Positions 40,470-49,400 of a stretch of DNA of 64,000 bases are shown piece by piece (the first letter of the stretch is position 1; every line of letters starts with the position of its first letter). The translations under genes were made by a program, and so were the position numbers. Below the pieces are notes generated by a model. The model searched no databases. It was given only the letters and a program-made list of their open reading frames with translations, and was not told where the DNA came from. The DNA is from Granulicella sibirica (lineage in GTDB: Bacteria; Acidobacteriota; Terriglobia; Terriglobales; Acidobacteriaceae): contig NZ_RDSM01000001.1 in NCBI RefSeq assembly GCF_004115155.1, positions 372,001-436,000 of the forward strand, written 5' to 3'.

Positions 40470-41831
40470 TCAGGCGTCTTTGGCGAGCCGGAGACCGGAG
40501 AACTGCCAGCGGGTGGCGGGGGGAAAGAAGTTCCGATAGGTGGCGCGGATGTGAGTGGCGGGCGTGACGCAGGAGCCTCCGCGCAGGATGATCTGGCTTG
40601 ACATAAATTTTCCGTTGTATTCCCCGAGAGCTCCGGGCAACGGCTTGTAGCCGGGGTAGCCGGTGTAGCCGGACGCGGTCCACTCCCAGGTGTCGCCGAA
40701 GATCTGTTGGAGGCCGGGTACTTGCGGAGCGACGGTAGGGTGAAGGGTTCCGGTTTCGATGAAGTTGGCCGTGACGGGTTGGCTGCCAGAGGTGGTGGAG
40801 AGGAGGTTCTGCTTCGCGATGCGCGTCGAGAGGCTGGATGCGGCGTACTCCCACTCGAACTCGGTTGGGAGACGGGCTCCGGACCATCGGGCGAAGGCGT
40901 CGGCTTCAAAGAAGGATAGGTGGCAGACGGGCGTGTCGGCGAGGCCGCCGGATTCGGGAAGCGGGGCGAAGCCGTGCATGGTGTAGATGCGCCAGCCTGT
41001 CGGCGATGCCGCGTCGCGCTGCCAGTAGAGCGGTGCTTGCCAGCCTTCGGCCCGCTGGGTGGACCAGCCCTCGGAGAGCCAGAGCTCGGGGCGGGTGTAG
41101 CCGTTGTCGTTGATGAAGGCTAGGTACTCGGCGCAGGTGGTGAGGCGGTTGGCGAGGGCGAATGGGCGGAGGAAGACGGTGTGGCGGGGGGTCTCGTTGT
41201 CGAACGCGAAGGCATCCGGCGCAGTGGGGTCGGGGGTGATGCCGATTTCGACGAGGCCGGGGACTGGTGGGGTGAGACTGGTCCAGGTTAGCGGTGTGGC
41301 GTTTCCCTCCCCCGCGGGTTGTGAGGCTTCGATGTACGCAGGGTGTAGGGGATTGGTGAAGAGGGCATGCTTGATGTCAGTGGCGATGAGTTCCTGGTGC
41401 TGCTGCTCATGCTCGAAACCAAGGGCCATGCGGCGGATGGCTTCCTCATCGAGGGAGCCGGCGAGGAGATGCTCGATGGCGGTGTCGACGTGGGCTCGAT
41501 AAGCAAGGATGGACTCGAGCGGCGGACGAGAAAACGAGGCGCGGAGCTTCTTCTCGGGCATGTCGCCGAGGGAGTTGTAGTAGGAGTTGAAGAGCCAGAG
41601 GAAGTCGGGATGGAAGGGGGTGTAACCGGGGAGGAAGTCGCGGAGGATAAACGTCTCGAAGAACCATGTGGTGTGGGCGAGGTGCCATTTAGCAGGGCTC
41701 GCCTCGGGACAGGATTGCACCATCATGTCCTCGGGGGTGAGCGGGCTACAGAGCTGCAAGGTAGCGGACCGGACGGCGCGAAAACGGATGAGCAGCGCGG
41801 TCTGGACGGAGGCGGAGATCTGGGTGGGCAT
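40470..41831 (-). CDS. egtB: Ergothioneine sulfoxide synthase (iron-dependent)
   Basis: A 453-residue enzyme that joins a thiol to hercynine with oxygen. The N-terminal DinB-like domain holds the iron ligands in WHLAHTTWFFE (near residue 48) and HEQQHQE (near 144). The C-terminal FGE-sulfatase domain includes LPTEFEWEYAAS, DTWEWTASGYTGYPGYKPLP and ILRGGSCVTPATHIRATYRN. It is the first gene of the egtB-egtD pair. No separate egtC (gamma-glutamyl removal) or egtE is in view, as in organisms that use cysteine directly. Confidence 0.95.
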   Translation of the reverse strand: MPTQISASVQTALLIRFRAVRSATLQLCSPLTPEDMMVQSCPEASPAKWHLAHTTWFFETFILRDFLPGYTPFHPDFLWLFNSYYNSLGDMPEKKLRASFSRPPLESILAYRAHVDTAIEHLLAGSLDEEAIRRMALGFEHEQQHQELIATDIKHALFTNPLHPAYIEASQPAGEGNATPLTWTSLTPPVPGLVEIGITPDPTAPDAFAFDNETPRHTVFLRPFALANRLTTCAEYLAFINDNGYTRPELWLSEGWSTQRAEGWQAPLYWQRDAASPTGWRIYTMHGFAPLPESGGLADTPVCHLSFFEADAFARWSGARLPTEFEWEYAASSLSTRIAKQNLLSTTSGSQPVTANFIETGTLHPTVAPQVPGLQQIFGDTWEWTASGYTGYPGYKPLPGALGEYNGKFMSSQIILRGGSCVTPATHIRATYRNFFPPATRWQFSGLRLAKDA

Positions 41832-42196
41832 GCCTTGGTTCCCTCGATGGAACGGAAGTGGCCTGGGGGCGACAACGTCTGTGTTGGATGCGGCTGCCGG
41901 ACCTGAGGTTCCAATCCGGCGATGCGGACTATGATGGCATGCAACTTGGATTTTCGATAGGGAGATTCAGCCATGGATGGGCGAAAGTTTTCCTTTGGAC
42001 TTCTCCCTCGGCAGATGAGAGACTAGACCGTTAGCTGGTTCCCGTTCCCTTGCCGTCTTGCACGCTTGAAAGACCATCACTCATCATCACAGCAGGAGGG
42101 GAATTCCCTGAACTGCGACGCAGTATCGAGGCGCTTGTGTTTGTAGAAGAGCATTCCCCTAGCCCGTTCTCCTACGGGGCTGTCCTGAAACCACAC
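41832..42196. other. Intergenic region between divergent egtB and acyltransferase genes
   Basis: About 365 bases with no supported gene. An AGGAGGGGAATTC near 42091 looks like a ribosome site but has no in-frame start codon behind it in the acyltransferase frame. The frame stays open from 42050, so the acyltransferase could begin earlier at a rare start. Confidence 0.4.
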
Positions 42197-43387
42197 ATGG
42201 AGACATCTTCAGGAAGTCTGCATCCCGAGATGGCCTTACCCGCGCCGGCTCCCGTCTCCGTTCGATCGCGCCACTACCCGGCACTTGACTCCCTGCGTGG
42301 TCTCGCCGCAGTGGTCGTCGTCTTCAGCCATTACATCCTGTTGTGGGATCCGTCGTCGGTCGGGCATGGCACGCGCCTTCTGCTCGACGGCGTTCTTGTG
42401 CCGTTCTTCAATGGGCGCTCGTCTGTGATTCTCTTTTTCCTGCTCAGCGGCTTTGTGCTCAGTCTTCCCTATAAGCGTGGAAACGCTCTTCCGTACCACA
42501 TCTTCTTTCTGAGACGCCTGGCCAGGATCTATGTCCCGTATGTCGCGGCGCTTGCGCTTGCGCTTGTAGCCGACTGGCGTTTCCACGGTCCGCTGCCCAT
42601 GTCGCGATGGTCCAATCTGACCTGGACCGCTCCGCTCACGTGGCCGCTGATTCTTCAGAATTTCCTGCTGATCGGCAACTACGACACGGCGCAGGTGAAC
42701 ACGGCCTTCTGGTCGCTGGCCGTCGAGATGCGCCTTTCGATCCTGTTTCCCCTGCTTTGCCTTCCTTTGCTGCGGCTCAAACGTAGTTACACGTTTCTCC
42801 TGTTCGCGGCACTCGTCGTGTTCAACATTGCCGCAGTGCAGATCTTCGCGCACCGTATGCGGCCAGTCTCTTTCACGAACATGGCAGAGATGATTGCCGG
42901 GACAGTCGCGTTTGCGGCGGGAATTCTGCTTTCGCGCTGGCTGGAGCTGTTTCAGACGACGTGGGGAAGAACTCCGGCGCTCCAGCGCATTCTCTTCTTC
43001 GCGATTTCGCTTACAACGCTGGAATGGTCCGCAAATCTTCCCGTTCCCCATGCCTGGATCTTTGCCGATGTCCTTCCGGTTGCCGGAGGCTGCGGCGTTC
43101 TGATCGCGACTCTTTGTTCGCGACGGGTGACGCGCATCTTGTCCCATCGCCTTCCTGCGTGGCTTGGACGCGTGTCGTACAGCCTCTACCTGGTTCATGC
43201 CACGGTGCTGTTCTCGCTGATGCACCTCTTCTTCGCGCGAGCCACCCGCCTGGAGTTGCTGGCGCCCTATCTCCTGCTGAGCCTGCTGAGCGCGACGGCC
43301 TTCTTCTTCCTCGTGGAAAAACCTTGCATCCACCTCAGCCGTACGATCGGGCGGAGTGGCAGGACTCTCTCAAAGCAGCCCGTCTGA
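42197..43387 (+). CDS. Acyltransferase-3 family membrane protein
   Basis: A 396-residue integral membrane O-acyltransferase. The family N-terminus HYPALDSLRGLAAVVVVFSH (with the catalytic-type His of the first helices), FFLLSGFVLSLPY and FWSLAVEMRLSILFPLLCLPL are clear, followed by about ten helices and the end motif LGRVSYSLYLVHATVLF. Such enzymes acylate sugars of exopolysaccharide or O-antigen. ATG 42197 has no good ribosome site, and a start further upstream is possible. The gene is C-rich on the plus strand, opposite to its neighbours. Confidence 0.88.
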   Translation: METSSGSLHPEMALPAPAPVSVRSRHYPALDSLRGLAAVVVVFSHYILLWDPSSVGHGTRLLLDGVLVPFFNGRSSVILFFLLSGFVLSLPYKRGNALPYHIFFLRRLARIYVPYVAALALALVADWRFHGPLPMSRWSNLTWTAPLTWPLILQNFLLIGNYDTAQVNTAFWSLAVEMRLSILFPLLCLPLLRLKRSYTFLLFAALVVFNIAAVQIFAHRMRPVSFTNMAEMIAGTVAFAAGILLSRWLELFQTTWGRTPALQRILFFAISLTTLEWSANLPVPHAWIFADVLPVAGGCGVLIATLCSRRVTRILSHRLPAWLGRVSYSLYLVHATVLFSLMHLFFARATRLELLAPYLLLSLLSATAFFFLVEKPCIHLSRTIGRSGRTLSKQPV

Positions 43388-43492
43388 CGACTCGAAAAAT
43401 CCGCAAATAGCCGTAAAAAGAGGCTGCCTTGCCGCCGGTGAAGTGGTACCTTTCCGTTGTGTTTTGAGAGAGATAGATCACGAGGTGTCGCG

Positions 43493-44299
43493 ATGGCGAA
43501 CGGACCGGATTTTAGTGCAATCAAGGTAAAACAGCAGGCGGCCTGGGCCACGGGTGACTATGCGGTGGTTGGATCGACGCTTGTGCTTATGCCTGAACTG
43601 CTTTGTGAGGCGATGGACCTGCGGAGTGGCTGGACTGTGCTGGATGTGGCGGCAGGGAGCGGGAATGCTTCCCTCGCGGCTGCTCGCAGGGGATGCCGGG
43701 TCACTTCGACGGATTATGTGCCGTCGCTGCTGGAGCGCGGCAAAGTTCGATCGAAGGCGGAAGGCTTTGAGATTACGTTTCAGGAGGCGGACGCTGAGAA
43801 TCTGCCGTTCGGGGATGGGTCGTTCGACGCGTTGATGTCGACGGTGGGGGTGATGTTTGCTCCGAACCAGGCGCGGGCGGCGGCGGAGATGTTCAGGGTG
43901 TGCCGGGCGAGTGGGAAGATCGGGCTCGCGAACTGGACGCCCGCGGGCTTCGTGGGGCAGATGTTCAAGTGCATCGGGAAGCACCTGGCTCCTGCGGCGG
44001 GGCTGCGGCCTCCATTTGTTTGGGGGACAGAGGATGGGCTGAAGGAGCTGTTTCCAGAGGCTTCCGCGATGAAGGTGCAGGTGAAGCACTTCATGTTCCG
44101 ATCGCCTTCGCCGGAGGACTGGCTTGACGTGTTTAAGACATACTACGGGCCGATGAACCGGACCTTCGCGGCGCTCGACGATTCGGGGCGGGCAGCGCTG
44201 ACTGCGGACCTGATGGCTCTGGTGGCGTCGCTGAACCGGGCGGAGGATGGCACGATGGTGGTACCGAGCGAGTACCTCGAGGTTGTGATTACGAAGTAG
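43493..44299 (+). CDS. Class I SAM-dependent methyltransferase
   Basis: A 268-residue methyltransferase of the UbiE/Methyltransf_11 kind. Motif I is VLDVAAGSGNASLAAARRG near residue 50, motif II AENLPFGDGSFDALMSTVGV near 104, and ASGKIGLANWTPAGFVGQMF follows. ATG 43493 with GAGGTG five bases upstream is preferred to a start 12 codons earlier. It stops one base before the convergent SnoaL-like gene. The substrate is unknown. Confidence 0.9.
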   Translation: MANGPDFSAIKVKQQAAWATGDYAVVGSTLVLMPELLCEAMDLRSGWTVLDVAAGSGNASLAAARRGCRVTSTDYVPSLLERGKVRSKAEGFEITFQEADAENLPFGDGSFDALMSTVGVMFAPNQARAAAEMFRVCRASGKIGLANWTPAGFVGQMFKCIGKHLAPAAGLRPPFVWGTEDGLKELFPEASAMKVQVKHFMFRSPSPEDWLDVFKTYYGPMNRTFAALDDSGRAALTADLMALVASLNRAEDGTMVVPSEYLEVVITK

Positions 44300-44300
44300 G

Positions 44301-44723
44301 TCAGGCGGCGGTGAGCTGACGGAGGAGCGTGCCGTGGTCGAAGAAGACCTTCTCGCAGACGAGCCCGTCGCCCTCGAAGACGAAGATCAGGACTCCCTTG
44401 GCGACTGCTTTCTTCCCTGCCGGTTGAACGCCCGCCCAGACGCCGTGCTGTGTGCCTCCGAAGGTTACCTCGGCGATGATGGCTTCTTCGGCGTGGTGGA
44501 GGGTGTCGGCCTCCATGTAGAAGTCGGGGAAGGCGGAGAAGATGTTGTCGTAGAGGTGGGTAGCGGCTTCGGGGCCTTCGATGATGGAGGCGAGCGCGGG
44601 GATTTCGTAGCGGACGCGGGTGAAGAGGGAGAGGATGGTGGGGGCGTCGTGGCTCTCGGTGACGGCCTTGATGTGGGCCTTGACGATGGATTCGCGGTTG
44701 GCGCTGTCGTTTGACGTTGTCAT
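44301..44723 (-). CDS. SnoaL-like / NTF2-fold protein
   Basis: A 140-residue single-domain protein with an NTF2-like cone fold: IVKAHIKAVTESHDAPTILS, AATHLYDNIFSAFPDFYMEA and GVWAGVQPAGKKAVAKGVLI then FVFEGDGLVCEKVFFDHG, the last being typical of SnoaL-type ester cyclases. ATG 44723 has GAGG upstream; a longer frame to 44858 runs into the transporter gene end. It shares orientation with the VIT1 gene. The activity is unknown. Confidence 0.85.
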   Translation of the reverse strand: MTTSNDSANRESIVKAHIKAVTESHDAPTILSLFTRVRYEIPALASIIEGPEAATHLYDNIFSAFPDFYMEADTLHHAEEAIIAEVTFGGTQHGVWAGVQPAGKKAVAKGVLIFVFEGDGLVCEKVFFDHGTLLRQLTAA

Positions 44724-44791
44724 TTGTCCTCGCTGCACTTCGGGCGGAAGTATAGCGCGAGAGGATGAAACGCAAGGACTTATTTTGACGG

Positions 44792-45511
44792 TCAGGCGTG
44801 GGCGTTGAGGAGATGGGCCAGGGTGTAGGCGACGGCCGCCGCGGCTCCTCCGATACACGCGGTCTGTAATGCGGAACGGATGACTCCGTTGCCGAGTAGG
44901 CGGCCTTTCAGGGCTCCGAAGATGGCCAGTGCGGCGAGCGTGATGAGGATGGAGGCGCGGAGGGCGACCGTCGCGGGGGCGTGCTGGAGAAGCATGTACG
45001 GGAGCAGCGGGATGAGGCCTCCGGCGATGTACGCGGAGGCGATGGTAAGGGCGGAGCGGTGGGCGCGGTTGGGCGCGGGGGCTTCGAGGCCGAGTTCGAA
45101 GCGCATCATGAAGTCGACGTAGGCTTCGGGGTTGGCCTGGAGGGCTTCGAGGACAGGGGTGGCGGCTTCGCGGGGGACGTTGTACTGGGCGAAGATCTCG
45201 TAGATCTCTTCGGCTTCATCGTGGGGGCGGTGGATGACTTCGTCATGCTCGCGGGCGAGTTCGGAGGCGTAGTGTTCGGCGTCGCCGCGGGCGGCGAGAT
45301 AGCCTCCGAGGCCCATGGCGATGGAGCCGGCGGCGATCTCGGCGAGGCCGGCGAGGACGACGATGTGGGTGGAGGCGATGGCTCCCGAGAGGCCGGCGGC
45401 GAGGGCGAAGGGGACAGTGAGGCCGTCGGAGAGGCCGATGACGATGTCGCGGACGGCGTCGGAGGATTCGAAGTGGGACTCGTCGTGCGGGGCGTGGGCG
45501 ACGTCATGCAT
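44792..45511 (-). CDS. VIT1/CCC1-family metal transporter
   Basis: A 239-residue membrane protein of the CCC1/VIT1 family that moves Fe2+ or Mn2+ in plants and yeast. The first helix region VRDIVIGLSDGLTVPFALAA with its Asp and Gly is the diagnostic signature, followed by GSIAMGLGGYLAARGDAEHY and a cytosolic metal-binding-type domain rich in Glu and His (HDEVIHRPHDEAEEIYEIF), then three more helices. The length is typical. Confidence 0.92.
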   Translation of the reverse strand: MHDVAHAPHDESHFESSDAVRDIVIGLSDGLTVPFALAAGLSGAIASTHIVVLAGLAEIAAGSIAMGLGGYLAARGDAEHYASELAREHDEVIHRPHDEAEEIYEIFAQYNVPREAATPVLEALQANPEAYVDFMMRFELGLEAPAPNRAHRSALTIASAYIAGGLIPLLPYMLLQHAPATVALRASILITLAALAIFGALKGRLLGNGVIRSALQTACIGGAAAAVAYTLAHLLNAHA

Positions 45512-45572
45512 CTGGGTAGTTTAGTGCAGGGGATATTTGCGGTGGCAGGCGTCTTTCGGCGGGTGGGACCGT

Positions 45573-45604
45573 CTGTTAGAGCAACGATCTGTTAGAGCAA
45601 CGAT
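45573..45604 (+). repeat. Perfect tandem repeat of 16 bases
   Basis: CTGTTAGAGCAACGAT occurs twice head to tail, 26 bases before the start of the DUF5666-like gene and downstream of the divergent VIT1 gene. It could be a recent slippage event or a control site. Confidence 0.85.
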
Positions 45605-45630
45605 GCATGTTTGAGAGATAGGTGTTCGCG

Positions 45631-46407
45631 ATGGCTTACTCGATGAATCTTCGTGGGTTGGTTCTGGGGGCGGTCCTGGCGATAGGTCTGCCGGTGCTGG
45701 CGCAGGATGGTGGCGGGCAGATGGGGAGCGGGAACGGCTTTGCCGGGGGGCAGAGGGTGAGCGGGACGGTGACGGCGGTCGCGGGCGACAAGCTTACCGT
45801 GAAGTCGGAGACGGGCGATATTTACCAGGTCGTCACGACGACCAATACGCGAGTGATGAAGGACCGGCAGCCAATCAAGCTGGCGGATATCCCGGTGGGG
45901 TCGGGCGTGGGGGCGATGGGACTGATGGACGCTCCGACGAAGACGGTGCATGCGATGTTCGTGATGGTGGTGGACCCGGAGCAGGTAAAGAAGGCGCGGG
46001 AAGGACTGGGCAAGGTCTACATCATGGGCAAGGTCGAGAAGATCGAGGAGACGACGCTGACGATCCTGCGCTCGGATGGGGTGACGCAGAAGATCGAGGT
46101 GGATGAGGGAACCTCGTTCAAGCGCGGACGCGGGACGAGGATGGGCGACGGCGGGACGGGTGGGCCTCCGACTGCGGCGAGCGGAGAGGCCGGTGGGCGT
46201 CAAGCGGAGAGCATTACGCTGCTGGATATTAAGGTGGGGGATAACGTCGGCGGCCCGGGGGCCTTGAAGAACGGCGTGTTCGTGGCGAAGGAGCTGGGCG
46301 TGATGTCTCCGGGGACAGGACGAAGGCGCAGAGGCGCGGATGGGGCCGGCGCGGCCGAGGGCGCACCAGCCAATTCAGGCACGGGACAGACACAGACACC
46401 GCAGTAG
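45631..46407 (+). CDS. Exported DUF5666-like beta protein
   Basis: A 258-residue exported protein. A signal peptide (LRGLVLGAVLAIGLPVLAQ) is followed by two OB-like strand repeats of the DUF5666 kind: VSGTVTAVAGDKLTVKSETG and GKVEKIEETTLTILRSDGVT. The C-terminal third is Gly/Ala-rich with a basic GRRRRG patch. ATG 45631 has AGGTG six bases upstream. It is followed 23 bases later by the Oar-like receptor on the same strand and probably shares its transcript. The function is unknown. Confidence 0.75.
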   Translation: MAYSMNLRGLVLGAVLAIGLPVLAQDGGGQMGSGNGFAGGQRVSGTVTAVAGDKLTVKSETGDIYQVVTTTNTRVMKDRQPIKLADIPVGSGVGAMGLMDAPTKTVHAMFVMVVDPEQVKKAREGLGKVYIMGKVEKIEETTLTILRSDGVTQKIEVDEGTSFKRGRGTRMGDGGTGGPPTAASGEAGGRQAESITLLDIKVGDNVGGPGALKNGVFVAKELGVMSPGTGRRRRGADGAGAAEGAPANSGTGQTQTPQ

Positions 46408-46430
46408 AGGTTGCGGGCCAGGGTGGTGGA

Positions 46431-49400
46431 ATGGACGGGTTCGACAGGAGACGTGTGCGACGAGTGAGGCGGGCGGCGAGAATTTCGGTGGTGACGGCGG
46501 TTCTGGCCAGTTGCGCGGCGGCGGGGCGGGCGCAGGCGGCTCCAGCTGCTCCGACCGCAGGCGCTCCGGCGGACGCACAGGCGGCGCTTCCGGCCACTCC
46601 GGTGCCAGCCAGTGGGGGGACCGTCAAGGGTGTCGTCAAGGCGGGTTCGGTACCTCTGCCGGGTGTTGGAATTACGGCAACCAACACGCTGACCGGCAAG
46701 AAGTATGCGACGACGACCGACATCACGGGCGCGTTCATGATGGCGATTCCGAAAAATGGACGTTATGTCGTTAAGGCAGAGCTGGCGGCGTTTGCGAGTG
46801 ATACGAAGGAAGTGGTCATCAACGCCGCCGGGGAGAATGGCGGGGCGGCGGCGCAGACGGTGGAGTTCGGGCTGCAACTGGCTTCGCGGGTCGCGGCGGC
46901 TTCGGCGACGCAGGAGGCTGCTGCTGCCGGGACTGGCTCGGGTACGCGGCGGAATGGCGGAAGCGGGGCGGGACGTGGGTTGCAGGCACTGAGCGTGACC
47001 GAGGGCGATGGGCTGTCCGCGGATGCGAGTGCGGGGACCGCGAACGCGGGGGCTTCGATGCCGACGCTTTCGGGGATCGGCGGGGATGCCACGGAGTCCG
47101 TCGCGGTGAGCGGGCAGGCTGGGCAGACGAACGGGCTCGCGGGCTTCAGCGAGGATGACATCCGGCAGAGGGTGCAGGATGCGATGGCGCAGGCACGGGC
47201 GCAGGGTGGGGGCGATCCAACGAATGCCATTGTGGGCATGCTGAGCGGGATGATGGCCGGTGGCGGCTTTGGCGGTCCGGGCGGAGGCGGCCCGGGTGGC
47301 GGCGGACCTGGCGGCGGTGGTCCTGGAGGCGGGGGCGGCTTCGGCGGACGCGGTGGTGGAGGGTTCGGCGGCGGTGGCTTCCGCAACTTTAACGCGACGC
47401 AGATCCATGGGAGCTTCTACTACAACGGCGATCAGAGCGCGCTCGATGCGGCGCCGTTTTCGGTGACGGGTGTGCCGGTCGAGAATCCGGCTTACAGCAA
47501 GAACTCCTATGGGGCGAGCCTTACGGGGTCGCCTTACCTTCCGGGGCTGACGAAGCCCAACCCGAAGCAGTTTGTGTTCGTGAACGTGACGGGAACGAAG
47601 AATACAACGCCTCAGGTCTTGAATGGAACGGTTCCGACAGCGGCCGAGCGCGGCATTGTGACGGATGCGGGTGGGAACCCGATCCTGAATGCCAATGGCG
47701 GGTACCAGTTTACGGATGCGGACTTCTCGAAGTCGACGCAGGTGGTGAGCGGGATGAACGTGCCGGTGACGCTCTATAACCCGCTGGTTGCCGGGAACCC
47801 GATGTTTCCGGGCAACATCATTCCGAGCGCGGATATCTCGGCCCAGGCACGGGCATTGCTGGCCTATTATCCACTGCCGAATGTGCCTATCTTTGGCACA
47901 CAAGGATATAACTACCAGACCGTGACGACCGCGGGAGCAAATACGACGAACGCGTCGATGCGGTACGTGCGGAACTTTGGGGCTACGCCGACGCGGGGTG
48001 GACGTGGAGGCGGCGGTGGTGGACGTGGGGGTGGCCGGCAGAACCAGAATGCTCCGCCGGCGCTGCGGCAGAACATCAACTTCAATGGGGGTTACTCGCA
48101 CGCGGCGAGCGATCAGAGGAATATCTTTCTGCCGCTTGGCGGAGGCACGCTCTCGACCGGCTACCAGACGGCGGCGGGATACACGATTGGCTATGGGCGA
48201 TTCACGAATAACGCGACACTCACGTGGAACCGCTCGCATGCGACGACGCGCAATTACTTCACGAACCTTCCGACCGATCCTGCGGCAGCTGCGGGGGTCG
48301 CGGTGGGGACGGCGGCAATCCAGGCTAATACTTTTTTCGCCAGCGTTCCGACGTTGAGCTTTACGAACTTCACCGGCCTTGGAACGACGACGCCAAGCGA
48401 TTCGATTAGCCAGACAATCAGCTTTTCAGACTTTGTAAGTTATCGGTATAAGAAGCACAACTTCCGGTTTGGTGGAGATATTCGCAGACTGCATGCGGAC
48501 TCCATCGGGGGGACGAATGTCCAGGGTACGTTCACCTTCACCGGCTACGCCACGCAGGCTCCCTCGACGGTGACGACGACCGCAGGGACGGTGACGGGCT
48601 CGGGATTCGCCGACTTCCTGCTTGGCAGGCCGCAGCAGTCGTCGGTGCAGGCTGGGTTGAACAAGACGTATCTGCGGGAGAACGTCTACGACTGGTACGC
48701 GCAGGATGACTATCGGGTGAAGGCGTCGCTGACGCTGAACTTCGGGCTGCGGTATGAGTACTTCGGACCATACGTCGAGAAGTTCAACCGGCTGAGCAAT
48801 CTCGATCACAATGCGGACTTTACCCAGATCGCGGCTGTACTTCCAGATGCGACGGGCCCGTTCAGCGGCAAGTTTCCACGGTCGCTGGTGAACCCGGATC
48901 GAACGATGTACTCTCCGCGGTTTGGATTCGCGTACCGGCCACCGGCGAAGTTCAAGATTCTGAACCAGACGGTTGTCCGTGGTGGCTACGGGATCAACTA
49001 CAACACGGGTCAGTTCGGCCGGTTTGCGCAGTTGCTTGCGTTTCAGCCACCGTTCGCGATTACCGAGACGAACATCGTCGGACAGCAGGGATGCACGGCG
49101 ACGAATCTGACGCTGGAGAACGGGTTCGGCTGCTCGACCGCCGCGACGCAGAATAACTACAGCGTAAATAAGGATTATCGGCTCGGGCATGTGCAGATCT
49201 ATAACCTTGGCGTGCAGCGAACGCTGCCGCTGGGGATTGTGGCGAACATTGATTACAACGGGTCGAAGGGCGGAGACCTCGATATCGTGAGGGCTCCGAA
49301 CAGAACAGCTACCGGCTTGCTGACGACTTCCGCTCAGGCGTTCAACTATGAGGACTCCGTTGCGTACTCGCGACAGAACGCGCTTTTCGTCAATGTGCGC

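Noticed and set aside
47261..47383. CRISPR-like or microsatellite array
   Set aside because: The repeats are in-frame Gly/Pro codons with varied third bases and no spacers.
46200..48239. 679-residue minus-strand frame opposite the receptor gene
   Set aside because: It is Arg/Pro/Ser-rich and antisense to a clear Oar-like receptor with signal peptide.
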